Below are positions 28,914 through 37,673 of a DNA stretch of 64,000 bases, in pieces. The DNA is taken from assembly GCF_030295745.1 (NCBI RefSeq), contig NZ_AP027291.1, positions 1,302,001 to 1,366,000 on the forward strand, read 5' to 3'. A program made the position numbers and the translations under genes. Below the pieces are notes generated by a model. The model searched no databases and had not been told where the DNA came from. It saw nothing but the letters and a program-made list of their open reading frames with translations. The stretch's first letter is position 1. Each line of letters starts with the position of its first letter. The DNA comes from Mycolicibacterium sp. TUM20985 (GTDB lineage Bacteria > Actinomycetota > Actinomycetes > Mycobacteriales > Mycobacteriaceae).

Positions 28914-30545
28914 TCAGTGCGCGATTGCCTTCTCGGCGCCTACGCCGGTGAGCGAGCGGACCTCCATCTCGGCGTTCAGCGTGAGGTCGCCCGGCACCTT
29001 CGACGTGACCGTGCCGACGATGCCGAGGATGAACGCCAGCGGGATGGACACGATGCCGGGGTTGGCCAGCGGGAACCAGGCGAAGTCGACGCTGGGGATC
29101 ATCGACGTCTTCGCCCCCGATACCGCCGGGGAGAAGACGATCAGCACCAGCGTCGAGATGAGCCCGCCGTACATGCTCCACAGTGCGCCGCGGGTGTTGA
29201 ACCGCTTCCAGTACAGCGAGTACACGATGGTGGGCAGGTTCGCCGCCGCAGCGATCGCGAAGGCCAGCGCGACCAGGAACGCGACGTTCTGGCCGTTCGC
29301 CAGGATGCCGAGCCCGATGGCGAAGATGCCGAGCACGACCGCGGTGATCCGCGAGACCCTCACCTGTTCGCTCTCGGTGACGTCACCCTTCTTGATCACA
29401 CTGGCGTAGATGTCGTGTGCGAACGACGCCGACGCGGTGATGGTCAACCCGGCGACGACGGCCAGGATCGTCGCGAACGCGACCGCGGAGATGACGCCCA
29501 GCAGGATGACACCGCCGAGTTCGAACGCGAGCAGCGGCGCCGCGGAGTTGACGCCGCCGGCGGCAGCGAGGATGCGATCGGGTCCGACGAGTGCTGCGGC
29601 ACCGTAGCCGAGCACCAGGGTGAAGAGGTAGAACGCGCCGATCAGCGCGATCGCCCAGACCACGGAGCGACGGGCTTCCTTCGCGGTGGGGACCGTGTAG
29701 AAGCGCATTAGTACGTGCGGCAGGCCCGCGGTGCCGAGAACCAACGCCAGGCCCAGCGACAGCAGGTTGATCTTCGACGTGGTCGACCCGCCGTACTGCG
29801 CGCCGGGAGCGAGCACGTCGCGCGCCGCGACGGCCTTGTCCGTCGACCCCGAGACGGCCGCCTGGGCCGAGCCGAGGATCTCCGAGAAGTTGAGCCCGAA
29901 CTTGGCTAGCACCATCACGGTCATGATCGCCGCACCGGCGATCAGCAGCACCGCCTTGATGATCTGCACCCAGGTGGTGCCCTTCATGCCACCGACCAGG
30001 ACGTAGACGATCATCAGGATGCCGACGACGGCGATGACGATCGACTGGCCACCGCGGCTCTTGATGTCGAGCAGCAATGCGACCAAGCCGCCCGCGCCTG
30101 CCATCTGCGCCAGCAGGTAGAACAGGGACACCGTCAGCGTCGACGTCGCAGCCGCCATCCGGACGGGGCGTTGCTTGAGCCGGAAGCTCAGCACGTCGGC
30201 CATCGTGAATCTGCCTGTGTTGCGTAGCAACTCGGCGACCAGCAGCAGCGCGACCAGCCACGCGACGAGGAAGCCGATCGAGTAGAGGAAGCCGTCGTAG
30301 CCGTAGACGGCGATGGCGCCCGCAATGCCGAGGAAGCTGGCGGCCGACAGGTAGTCGCCCGCGATGGCGATCCCGTTCTGCGGTCCGGAGAAGGACCGAC
30401 CGCCGGTGAAGAACTCTTCGGCGGTCGCGTTCTTCTTGCTCGCCCGGATCACCACGATCATGGTGATCACGACGAACAGGGCGAAGATGCCGATGTTGGC
30501 CACCGGGTTGCCGACGGTCTCGCTTGCTGCTGCGTAGAAGGTCAT
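28914..30545 (-). CDS. solute:sodium symporter, cation acetate symporter (ActP-like)
   Basis: The 543-residue SSS-family transporter has about 13 helices. Hallmarks are FFTGGRSFSGPQNGIAIAGDYLSAASFLG in the first helices, QIIKAVLLIAGA and GTAGLPHVLMRFYTVPTAKEARRSV in the core. These match bacterial acetate/pyruvate permeases of the ActP type. The start overlaps the stop of the DUF485 gene (ATGA), the same yjcH-actP pair order as in enterobacteria. Probable role: uptake of short carboxylates. Confidence 0.9.
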   Translation of the reverse strand: MTFYAAASETVGNPVANIGIFALFVVITMIVVIRASKKNATAEEFFTGGRSFSGPQNGIAIAGDYLSAASFLGIAGAIAVYGYDGFLYSIGFLVAWLVALLLVAELLRNTGRFTMADVLSFRLKQRPVRMAAATSTLTVSLFYLLAQMAGAGGLVALLLDIKSRGGQSIVIAVVGILMIVYVLVGGMKGTTWVQIIKAVLLIAGAAIMTVMVLAKFGLNFSEILGSAQAAVSGSTDKAVAARDVLAPGAQYGGSTTSKINLLSLGLALVLGTAGLPHVLMRFYTVPTAKEARRSVVWAIALIGAFYLFTLVLGYGAAALVGPDRILAAAGGVNSAAPLLAFELGGVILLGVISAVAFATILAVVAGLTITASASFAHDIYASVIKKGDVTESEQVRVSRITAVVLGIFAIGLGILANGQNVAFLVALAFAIAAAANLPTIVYSLYWKRFNTRGALWSMYGGLISTLVLIVFSPAVSGAKTSMIPSVDFAWFPLANPGIVSIPLAFILGIVGTVTSKVPGDLTLNAEMEVRSLTGVGAEKAIAH

Positions 30546-30883
30546 CGCGCGGTTCCTTCCATCTCGGCGCGGATGGCGGCGGCCCGCGGGTCCAGTTCGC
30601 GATTGGCGAACCGGACGTAGATGCCCGTGATGAGGAAGGTGGTCAGGAACTGCCCCAGCCCGATCAGCAGGCCGAGGTTGACGTTGCCGAACACCTTGGT
30701 GGCCATGAAGTCATGGGCGAACGCGCCAAGCAGCACGTAGGTGGCGTACCAGATGAGGAAGAACGCGGTCATCGGGAAGACGAAGCGGCGCAGGCGAGTT
30801 CGAAGTTCTTGGAACTCCGGGCTGGCCTGCATGTCGAGGAACTGTTGGCCCGTGTGGGCGGGTGGGCTATCGGTGGTGGACAC
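30542..30883 (-). CDS. DUF485 membrane protein (YjcH-like)
   Basis: The 113-residue protein has two hydrophobic helices (FVFPMTAFFLIWYATYVLLGAF and LLIGLGQFLTTFLITGIYVRFAN) followed by a charged C-terminus. This is the small DUF485 partner found upstream of ActP transporters. The GTG start has AGGAG about nine bases upstream. A CRP-like site lies 50 bases before it. It is translationally coupled to the symporter. Confidence 0.88.
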   Translation of the reverse strand: MSTTDSPPAHTGQQFLDMQASPEFQELRTRLRRFVFPMTAFFLIWYATYVLLGAFAHDFMATKVFGNVNLGLLIGLGQFLTTFLITGIYVRFANRELDPRAAAIRAEMEGTAR

Positions 30884-30932
30884 CCTGATACTCCTGACCT
30901 GGTTTGTGAACCGGAACTGTGCGGGAGCTTAT

Positions 30933-30948
30933 TGAGAGCTGGGTCACA
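30933..30948. promoter_or_regulatory. CRP-like binding site
   Basis: TGAGA-GCTGGG-TCACA differs by one base from the symmetric TGTGA-N6-TCACA consensus. It is centred about 57 bases before the GTG of the DUF485/symporter pair, in the 150-base gap to the next module. In E. coli the equivalent acs-yjcH-actP operon is CRP-controlled. Confidence 0.45.
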
Positions 30949-31033
30949 GCCCTAGTGTTTTGGCGGGTCAGACGTCGAAGCCGGGACGTCGTGCGGTGAG
31001 CGGTTCGCGGGTGACGACGAACGGTTTCCGAGG

Positions 31034-32770
31034 TCAGCCGTGCGGGAGCCGCTCGATGCCCATGCCGAGACGCTCCGGAACGTGCATCCGGGCGAAGATC
31101 CGCGCCACGTCGGGCGGTGTGGACGAGCGGGTCAGCCTGCTGACCACCACCATCACGACGAATGCGAGAGGAACGGAGACCGCGGCGGGATAGCCCACGA
31201 CGGCCGCGGGCCAGCCGCCGAGCACCCGCTCGTCAAGCCCCCCGGTGATCGCCAACGTCGTCGCCACCCCGGACGCCAGGCCGCCGACGGCCATTCCGCT
31301 GGCGGCGCCGACGCTCGTCAGGCCGCGCCACCAGATGCCCAGCACCAGTAGCGGACAGAGGGTGGAGGCGGCCACCGCGAAGGCGAGGCCGACGCTGCGG
31401 GAGAGCTCCAGCGACGAGGCGAGCAGCGCCAGCGGAATGGGCACCGTGCCGCCGATCAGCGCCGCGACCCGGAAGTCGCGGACGCGGCCGCGTAGTACGT
31501 CGGTCGACAACGCTCCGGCGATGCTGACGAGCAGTCCGGACGACGTCGCGAGGAACGCCGCGATGGCGCCCGCCGCGACCAGGGCCGCCAGCGCCGCACC
31601 GACGTTGCCGCCGATCGCCGCGCTGGGCAGAAGGAGCACGGCCGCGTCGGCGGTGCCGGTGATGAGGAGTTGCGGCACGAACTGTCGGGCGAAGACGCCC
31701 ATCAGCGTGGGGAAGAGGTAGAACAGCGACAGCAGGGCGATCACCGCCAGCGCGGTGCGCCTGGCCGCGGTGCCGTCGGGGTTGGTGTAGAAGCGCACCA
31801 GCACGTGAGGCAGTCCCATGGTGCCGAGGAACGTGGCGATGATGATCGAGATGACTTGATAGAGAGGGTGATTGCCGCCCAGGCCCCGACCTGAGGAGAG
31901 CCAGTCGTCACCCGAGGTCGGTGCGCCCGCGACGACCGGTGTGGCCGCGCCGGCGGCAAGGTCGAGCGTCGTTCCGCGGGCCAGCGTGTAGCGGCCAGGG
32001 GCCGGGAACGGCGCGCCGGAGAACTGGCTGCCGTCGACGTCGCCGGTTACTTGGATGCCTCCCGGTTCGGCGACCTGGACGACGACGTCGGTCTCGATGG
32101 TCACGGTGGTGTGGTGCTGGACGACCGGCGGCAACGGCCCGGCCAGATCGTTGCCGCCGTGCACGAACAGGGCGAGCAGGGCGAGTGCGGGGACCGCGAT
32201 CGCCGTCAGCTTCAGCCAGTACTGGAACGCCTGCACGAACGTGATGGACCGCATGCCGCCGCCGACGACGTTGACGATCACGATGGCGCCGACGGCGACC
32301 GGGCCGACCCACACCGGCAGGCCGAGCAGTGTCTTCAGCGCCAGCCCGGCGCCCTGATATTGCGGGACCAGGTAGAACGTGCAGACCACCACCACGACCA
32401 GCATCGCCACCCTGCGCATCCGCGCCGAACCCAGTCGGAACTCGGCGAAGTCGGGAACCGTGTAAGCACCGGAGCGGCGCAGCGGCGCGGCGACGAACAA
32501 CAACAGTCCGAGGTATCCGGCCGTGAAGCCCACCGGGTACCACAGCGCGTCGGCACCGTATTTGGCGATGAGTCCTGCAACGCCGAGAAAGGATGCTGCC
32601 GAGAGGTATTCGCCGGAGATGGCGGCGGCATTCCACTGCGGGCCGATGCTGCGCGACGCGACCAGGAAGTCGGACGTGGTGCGGGACAGGCGGATTCCGT
32701 AGACGCCGATGCCGATGGTGGCGAGTGCCGCCGCGAGGAGGGCCGCCGCCGTCAACGGTGCGGCCGTCAC
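31034..32770 (-). CDS. solute:sodium symporter, second acetate-type permease with extracytoplasmic insertion
   Basis: The 578-residue SSS-family protein has FLVASRSIGPQWNAAAISGEYLSAASFLGVAG and GTMGLPHVLVRFYTNPDGTAARR, clearly related to the neighbouring symporter. Between about residues 205 and 305 it has a polar, beta-rich insertion (VQHHTTVTIETDVVVQVAEPGG through SSGRGLGGNHPLYQ) lacking in the first symporter, probably outside the membrane. It is the last gene of an operon headed by a histidine kinase and a LytTR regulator, so the pair probably controls its own transporter. Confidence 0.88.
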   Translation of the reverse strand: MTAAPLTAAALLAAALATIGIGVYGIRLSRTTSDFLVASRSIGPQWNAAAISGEYLSAASFLGVAGLIAKYGADALWYPVGFTAGYLGLLLFVAAPLRRSGAYTVPDFAEFRLGSARMRRVAMLVVVVVCTFYLVPQYQGAGLALKTLLGLPVWVGPVAVGAIVIVNVVGGGMRSITFVQAFQYWLKLTAIAVPALALLALFVHGGNDLAGPLPPVVQHHTTVTIETDVVVQVAEPGGIQVTGDVDGSQFSGAPFPAPGRYTLARGTTLDLAAGAATPVVAGAPTSGDDWLSSGRGLGGNHPLYQVISIIIATFLGTMGLPHVLVRFYTNPDGTAARRTALAVIALLSLFYLFPTLMGVFARQFVPQLLITGTADAAVLLLPSAAIGGNVGAALAALVAAGAIAAFLATSSGLLVSIAGALSTDVLRGRVRDFRVAALIGGTVPIPLALLASSLELSRSVGLAFAVAASTLCPLLVLGIWWRGLTSVGAASGMAVGGLASGVATTLAITGGLDERVLGGWPAAVVGYPAAVSVPLAFVVMVVVSRLTRSSTPPDVARIFARMHVPERLGMGIERLPHG

Positions 32771-33132
32771 GGTTCGCCGTCGACGACGCGGACGAAGTCG
32801 CGCTCACTCTGTTCGGCCAGCCGCACGTAGAGCCGCCCTACGCCGTACAGCACCGGGTAGACGAGTACGGACAGGATCAGCCAGTTCAGCCGGATGCCGA
32901 ACACCTCGACGTCGGCGATCTGGGGGAACGCTCCCATCAGCAGGGGGATGACCGCCACCGCGCACACGGCCACCACCGCCAGTCGTAGGGCCAGGCCGAG
33001 TTGAGCTCGCATCAACCCGCGCACCAGCGCGTCGCCGACCTGCGTCTGCTCCTGCACCTCGACCCGGGTTCGGATGACCCGCGCGCCCCGGCGATCGGCG
33101 AGGACCACGCGTTGGCGCTGCGGTCTAGTCAC
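32767..33132 (-). CDS. small DUF485-like membrane protein
   Basis: The 121-residue protein has two helices (LALRLAVVAVCAVAVIPLLMGAF and LNWLILSVLVYPVLYGVGRLYVRL) after a charged N-terminus. It corresponds in position and layout to the DUF485 partner of the other module, though it is more divergent. The stop overlaps the symporter start by four bases and its own start overlaps the response regulator end by eight bases. It probably assists or stabilises the transporter. Confidence 0.75.
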   Translation of the reverse strand: MTRPQRQRVVLADRRGARVIRTRVEVQEQTQVGDALVRGLMRAQLGLALRLAVVAVCAVAVIPLLMGAFPQIADVEVFGIRLNWLILSVLVYPVLYGVGRLYVRLAEQSERDFVRVVDGEP

Positions 33133-33946
33133 GAGCGCCTGCCTCTCCAGTCGCTGCGCTCCTACCGTCCGGATCGGCCGGCCGCAGATTTCGCATCGGT
33201 TCCCTGATCACCCGATCGCGGAGCTCGCGGGCCTGCCGTCGGCTCACCGGCAGCTCCACCGCGGGTGACGCGCCGTTCGCACGCAGGCGCACCAGCACCG
33301 CGCCGTCCGTCGTGCGCACCCCGACGACCAGCCGCAGCGCCACTAGATAGGATCGGTGGATGCGTTGGAAACCTCTTTCCCGCCAACGAGATTCGAGAGT
33401 GCTCAGCGGGATCCTCACCAGGTGTGCCCCTGAGCTGGAATGCAGTCGCGCGTAGTCGCCCTCGGCCTCGACCCAACCGATGGTGTCGCGGGGGACGAGG
33501 TGGGTGATACCGCCGAGTTCGGCGGGGATGACGTCATCGTCACCTCCGGCACCTGCCTCGTCCCGCGACGCGTCCGTCGGTGCGGCGAGCACCCTGCGGA
33601 CGGCCTCGTCGAGCCGGCTCTGACGGATGGGCTTGAGCAGGTAGTCCACCGCGCCGACGTCGAACGCCTCGACGGCCTTGTCGTCGTGGGCCGTCACGAA
33701 GACCACGGCGGGGCGGTAGGAGAAGTTGGCGAGCACGCCGGCGAGTTCCAGACCGCTCAGACCGGGCATGTTGACGTCGAGGAAGACCGCATCGATGGTG
33801 CGCTGGTTCATTTCCCGTAGCGCCGACGTCGCATCGCCGGCGCGGAAGACCTCCGCGATGTCGGGATGCTCGCCGAGGAGGTACACCAGCTCGTCGAGCG
33901 CGGGTGCCTCGTCGTCGACCGCGAGCACGCTGAGTCTCCTGCTCAC
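33125..33946 (-). CDS. LytTR-type response regulator
   Basis: The 273-residue protein has an N-terminal receiver domain with Asp11-Asp12, phospho-acceptor Asp57 (FLDVNMPG), Thr85 (VTAHD) and Lys105 (LLKP). The C-terminal LytTR DNA-binding domain (about 145-245) includes IGWVEAEGDYARLHSSSGAHLVR and FQRIHRSYLVAL. An Asp/Ala linker joins them. It overlaps the kinase stop (ATGA) and precedes the DUF485-like and symporter genes, resembling the BtsSR and YpdAB systems that sense pyruvate and switch on a transporter. Confidence 0.9.
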   Translation of the reverse strand: MSRRLSVLAVDDEAPALDELVYLLGEHPDIAEVFRAGDATSALREMNQRTIDAVFLDVNMPGLSGLELAGVLANFSYRPAVVFVTAHDDKAVEAFDVGAVDYLLKPIRQSRLDEAVRRVLAAPTDASRDEAGAGGDDDVIPAELGGITHLVPRDTIGWVEAEGDYARLHSSSGAHLVRIPLSTLESRWRERGFQRIHRSYLVALRLVVGVRTTDGAVLVRLRANGASPAVELPVSRRQARELRDRVIREPMRNLRPADPDGRSAATGEAGARD

Positions 33947-35154
33947 CGCATCGCACCTCCGCCGGCCCGGACGCCCGAGGCGAACTTCGGGACCCGCATG
34001 ATGACCTTGGTTCCCGCGCCCTCGGCTGTCTCGACGATCAAACCGTAATCGTTGCCGAATGCTGCGCGCAGGCGATGGTCCACATTGGTCAGGCCCACGT
34101 GCGCGGAATGGCCTCCGGTGTCGGGCGTTCCGTCAGCCAGTGCGTCGGCCGGGCCCGAGCGCAGCGCCTCGGGGTCCATCCCGACCCCGTCGTCCTCGAC
34201 CGTGATGACGCAGTCGGTGCCGTCATCGCGCGCGATGATCTCGACGGTGCCGCCGCCGCGGTCGGCCAGACCGTGCCGTACTGCGTTCTCCACCAACGGT
34301 TGCAAGGCGAGGAATGGAACGACGACCGCCAGCATCTCGGGGGCGACCTGGAGCCGGACCGCCAGCGACTCCCCGAAGCGGGCGCGTTCCAGCGTCAGGT
34401 AGCGGTCGATGTTGCGAAGTTCCTCCGACAGCGTCGTGTACTGGCCCGCCGCGCGAAACGAGTAGCGGGTGAAGTCGGCGAACTCGAGGATCAGCTCGCG
34501 GGCTCGGCTGGGATCGGTCCGCACGAACGACGCGATCGTGTTGAGCGCGTTGTAGATGAAGTGCGGACTGATCTGGGCGCGCAGGGCCAGCACCTCGGCC
34601 CGGTCCAGCCGCGCGCGCGACGCGTCGAGGTCCGCGAGCTCGAGCTGGCTGGCCGCGTAGCTCGCCACCTCGCCGATCGCCCCGAGCATCCCGGGTCCCG
34701 GCTGGCGCGACGTCACTGCGACGAGCACACCGAGCGAATCGCCGTCATCGCTCACCAGCGGTTGAGCGACCATCGCCCCGGCGCGGTGGCTCGACAAGAT
34801 CCGGCGCTGGCCGGTGAGTGCTTCCGCGGCAGCGGTTTCGGCGGCCGCAAGCGCGTCGTTCGTCCACGTCGCCCGGTCGGACGGGTCATGTGCGAGCTGC
34901 TCGCCGGACGCGTCGTAGACCACGACGGCGTCGGCCCCGGTGAGCTCCCTCAGCACCGGCGCGGCACGCTGCGCGGAGTCGGCGTCCAGGCCGTGTCGCA
35001 ACGCCTGCGCGGCGAGTGAGGCGGTGTGGAGGGCGGCGTGCACGGCCCGTTCGGTGGGGGTGGTGACCACACGCCGGGTGCGCACCGCGATGACGGCGGC
35101 GGCGGTGGCCAGGATCAGTGCTGCCGCCAGTGCGATCGCGATCTGGGCAGGCAT
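33943..35154 (-). CDS. LytS-type sensor histidine kinase
   Basis: The 403-residue protein has one N-terminal membrane segment (IAIALAAALILATAAAVIAV), a GAF-like sensory region (about residues 45-175), the His_kinase phospho-site His198 in ALRAQISPHFIYNALN, and a HATPase domain with LQPLVENAVRHGL, VEDDGVGMD and HVGLTNVDHRL. Having only one helix, unlike the multi-helix LytS sensors, it probably senses a cytoplasmic signal. It heads the operon with the regulator and symporter, and a -10 box lies six bases before its ATG. Confidence 0.9.
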   Translation of the reverse strand: MPAQIAIALAAALILATAAAVIAVRTRRVVTTPTERAVHAALHTASLAAQALRHGLDADSAQRAAPVLRELTGADAVVVYDASGEQLAHDPSDRATWTNDALAAAETAAAEALTGQRRILSSHRAGAMVAQPLVSDDGDSLGVLVAVTSRQPGPGMLGAIGEVASYAASQLELADLDASRARLDRAEVLALRAQISPHFIYNALNTIASFVRTDPSRARELILEFADFTRYSFRAAGQYTTLSEELRNIDRYLTLERARFGESLAVRLQVAPEMLAVVVPFLALQPLVENAVRHGLADRGGGTVEIIARDDGTDCVITVEDDGVGMDPEALRSGPADALADGTPDTGGHSAHVGLTNVDHRLRAAFGNDYGLIVETAEGAGTKVIMRVPKFASGVRAGGGAMR

Positions 35155-35160
35155 GTTCGT

Positions 35161-35166
35161 ACCCTA
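35161..35166 (-). promoter_or_regulatory. -10 box for kinase/regulator/symporter operon (leaderless)
   Basis: Minus-strand TAGGGT lies six bases before the ATG at 35154. Confidence 0.4.
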
Positions 35167-35203
35167 GACCGCGCACCCGGGGCGTCGGGGCTGCTACGGC
35201 CGT

Positions 35204-36190
35204 CTAGTGAATGGTGCTGGCCAGGGCCGAAAGCGTCTCGGCGGCCGAATACTTCGGCCGCCAGCCGAGCTCGTCTCTGGCCTTGGTGGTGTCCATGACG
35301 ACCGAGGCGCGGCCGGCGTGCAGCCACTCCAGTGCCGACGGGACGAACGGCAGCCGCGCAATGAGCTCAGAGGTGGCCACCGCCGCGAGGTGGGGCACCT
35401 TCACCGGGCGCGCACCGAGCGCCTCGCCGACCTCGGACATCGACAGCAGACCGTCACCGGCGATGTTGTAGGCGCCCGGCGGGGCGGTCGTGGTGGTCGC
35501 GGCCAACGCGATGGCCGAGGCGACGTCGTCGTGGTGGACCAGCTGCAGGGGTGTGCCCGGATCCGGGAAGGGTGGTTTCAGCAAGGGCAGCGCCGTGGCG
35601 ATCCGGCGGACCGGGCCGGGAAGCTGGTTCCACGGCATCGCATCGGCCATGGCGGGGGCCTTCGGTCCGGCGACGATGCACGGTCGCAGCACGTACACCT
35701 CGAGCGGCGAGCCGGCCGTGACCTCGGCCAGAGTCGCCTCGCACGCCGCCTTCTGCTCGCTGTAGTAGTGCTCGGGCGACCCGCGCGGCGGCACGTCCTC
35801 GGTGATCGGAACCGGGTTGTCCCGGTGGTAGCCGTACGCCGCCACCGAGGACGTGTACACCAAACGCCGTGGGCGTTCGGCGGCGACGGTCGCCTCGAAG
35901 ACGTTGCGCGTGCCGGCCAGGTTGACCCGCGCACTCTCCTCCCGCGAGCCCATGATGATGAAGGCGAGATGGATGACGACGTCGGCGTCGGCCACCAGCT
36001 CGTCGACGGCGTTGCGGTCGAGGATGTCGCCCTGGCGGTACACCGTCTTGGACCAGTGGTGCTCGGCAGGATCGAAGGGACGTCGGGCCATGCCGACGAT
36101 CTCGCCCACGTCCCGATGTGCCTCCAGCGCCGCGATGGTCGAGATGCCGATCTCCCCGGTGGGGCCGGTGACGGCGACGCGCAGCGACAT
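35204..36190 (-). CDS. NAD-dependent epimerase/dehydratase family protein
   Basis: The 328-residue extended SDR starts MSLRVAVTGPTGEIGISTIAAL with a Rossmann turn, then has VVIHLAF, the catalytic VYTSSVAAYG and YYSEQK (YxxxK), and GAYNIAGDG toward the C-terminus. The fold fits nucleotide-sugar epimerases and reductases. A longer frame that runs upstream through the next genes is rejected; the ATG at 36190 begins the first beta strand. The substrate is unknown. Confidence 0.85.
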   Translation of the reverse strand: MSLRVAVTGPTGEIGISTIAALEAHRDVGEIVGMARRPFDPAEHHWSKTVYRQGDILDRNAVDELVADADVVIHLAFIIMGSREESARVNLAGTRNVFEATVAAERPRRLVYTSSVAAYGYHRDNPVPITEDVPPRGSPEHYYSEQKAACEATLAEVTAGSPLEVYVLRPCIVAGPKAPAMADAMPWNQLPGPVRRIATALPLLKPPFPDPGTPLQLVHHDDVASAIALAATTTTAPPGAYNIAGDGLLSMSEVGEALGARPVKVPHLAAVATSELIARLPFVPSALEWLHAGRASVVMDTTKARDELGWRPKYSAAETLSALASTIH

Positions 36191-36235
36191 GGTTGGGGGG
36201 TTGCCCGGTCCGCCGCGCGACGAAACGCCCGAACA

Positions 36236-36241
36236 TAGACT
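36236..36241 (+). promoter_or_regulatory. -10 box for HhH-GPD gene (leaderless)
   Basis: TAGACT lies six bases before the ATG at 36248. Confidence 0.4.
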
Positions 36242-36247
36242 GGCGCC

Positions 36248-36823
36248 ATGGCGAAACTGCAGCTCGTGCAAGATCCGGCCGCCGACGAACTTTTGGAGTC
36301 CAACCCCTTCGCGCTCCTCGTCGGCATGATGCTGGATCAGCAGATCCCGATGGAGGTTGCCTTCGCCGGACCCCAGAAGCTCGCCGAGCGCCTCGGTAGT
36401 GTCGATGCCCGCGAGATCGCCGACTACGACCCCGATGAGTTCGTCCGGCTGTTCTCCGAAAAGCCTGCAGTGCACCGCTTTCCGGGCTCGATGGCCAAGC
36501 GGCTGCAGGCGTTGGCGCAAGCCGTCGTCGACGAGTACGGCGGTGACGTCGTCGCCGTCTGGACCGCCGGTGACCCCGACGGCGCCGAGGTGCTGGGGCG
36601 GCTCAAGGCGCTGCCCGGCTTCGGTGAACAGAAGGCGAAGATCTTCCTGGCGCTCCTCGGCAAGCAGTACGGCGTGACGCCGGAGGGCTGGCGTGAGGCC
36701 GCGGGCGACTACGGCAAATCGGGCGTGCACATGTCGGTCGCCGACGTCGTCGATCAGGGATCGCTGGACGAGGTGCGGTCCTACAAGAAGGTGGCCAAGG
36801 CCAAGGCGAAGGTGAAGGCCTAG
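36248..36823 (+). CDS. HhH-GPD-type base excision DNA repair protein
   Basis: The 191-residue protein contains a helix-hairpin-helix (LKALPGFGEQKAKIFLALLGKQYG, about residues 118-141) after an alpha-helical GPD-type domain with LVGMMLDQQIPMEVAFAGPQKL. This matches the actinobacterial HhH-GPD repair family (Rv1156-like). The Asp position following the hairpin in typical glycosylases is not obvious, so the lesion specificity is unknown. A Lys/Ala tail (KVAKAKAKVKA) may bind DNA. Confidence 0.85.
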   Translation: MAKLQLVQDPAADELLESNPFALLVGMMLDQQIPMEVAFAGPQKLAERLGSVDAREIADYDPDEFVRLFSEKPAVHRFPGSMAKRLQALAQAVVDEYGGDVVAVWTAGDPDGAEVLGRLKALPGFGEQKAKIFLALLGKQYGVTPEGWREAAGDYGKSGVHMSVADVVDQGSLDEVRSYKKVAKAKAKVKA

Positions 36824-37479
36824 AACGGGTCGCCGTCGAAGCGCTCGCGGGTGACGAATTCCGTGACGGCGCGTCGGGTGAGCCTGCGGACCTGGTGCTC
36901 GGGCTTGCCCAGCGGCAGCAGCGCAGCAACGGCGTAGTCGTCGGGGATGCCCAGGAGTTCCCTCACCAAGGGTTCCTGCGCCACGACCATCGTCGTCAAC
37001 ACGCCGCCGTACCCCTCGTTGCGGGCGGCGAGCAGCACGTTCCAGACGAAGGGGTAGACCGACGCGCCGCTGATGACGCCGATGCGGTCGAGGTCCTGAT
37101 CCACGGCCGCCACCACGCCGAGGTCGACGCAGACGACCAGCACCACATCGGAGTCCAGCAGCGTGCCCGCCCCGCCGCGCGGCACCTCGGTGGCCTCGAT
37201 CGTCGCATCGTCGACGCCGCAGGGGTGCAACGGATTCCATGGCGCCTCACCGTTGACGATCTGGGCGGTGTACCTCTGTGCGCCGGGTCGGGATAGCTCG
37301 GCGAGACGCTCGCGAGTCGGCATGTCGCGCACGGCGATCACCCGCACCCCCTGGCGGTTGCCACCGCTGGGGGCGAAGCGGGCGTTGTCCAGGATGCGTC
37401 CGAGCACGTCGTCGGGAAGCGGGTCGCCGGTGAACTGCCGGACGGCCCCGGTCGTGCGCATAACGTCGTACAACTCCAT
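36820..37479 (-). CDS. nitroreductase family protein
   Basis: The 219-residue FMN enzyme has MELYDVMRTTGAVRQFTGDPLPDD, the conserved ARFAPSGGNRQ, VWNVLLAARNEGYGGVLTTM and the C-terminal PLGKPEHQVRRLTR. These are hallmarks of nitroreductase-like oxidoreductases that use NAD(P)H to reduce nitro groups or quinones. The ATG at 37479 is chosen because the upstream extension lacks family similarity. It is divergent from the DUF1059 gene. Confidence 0.86.
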   Translation of the reverse strand: MELYDVMRTTGAVRQFTGDPLPDDVLGRILDNARFAPSGGNRQGVRVIAVRDMPTRERLAELSRPGAQRYTAQIVNGEAPWNPLHPCGVDDATIEATEVPRGGAGTLLDSDVVLVVCVDLGVVAAVDQDLDRIGVISGASVYPFVWNVLLAARNEGYGGVLTTMVVAQEPLVRELLGIPDDYAVAALLPLGKPEHQVRRLTRRAVTEFVTRERFDGDPF

Positions 37480-37509
37480 GCCGACATCATCCTCGTGGGA
37501 TCGTGTGGC

Positions 37510-37659
37510 ATGGCGAAAACACACTTGAGCTGTCCCTGCGGCGAGGCCATCACCGGCACCGACGAGGACGACCTCGTCGAGAAGGCTCAGGCGCATCTCT
37601 CCGAGGCGCATCCGGGCCGGGAATACGACCGGGAGATGATCCTCTTCATGGCCTACTGA
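37510..37659 (+). CDS. DUF1059 family small protein
   Basis: The 49-residue protein starts MAKTHLSCPCGEAITG and continues EDDLVEKAQAHLSEAHPG, matching the DUF1059 family. The CPC and two His residues (QAHLSEAH) could bind zinc. Function unknown. It is divergent from the nitroreductase gene across 30 bases. Confidence 0.82.
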   Translation: MAKTHLSCPCGEAITGTDEDDLVEKAQAHLSEAHPGREYDREMILFMAY

Positions 37660-37673
37660 CCCCGGCTGCTCGC

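Noticed and set aside
35204..37240. A 678-codon minus-strand frame covering the epimerase and two upstream genes
   Set aside because: Only the part from ATG 36190 shows protein-like sequence. The rest is an Arg/Gly-rich antisense frame across the HhH-GPD and nitroreductase genes, a common artefact in high-GC DNA.
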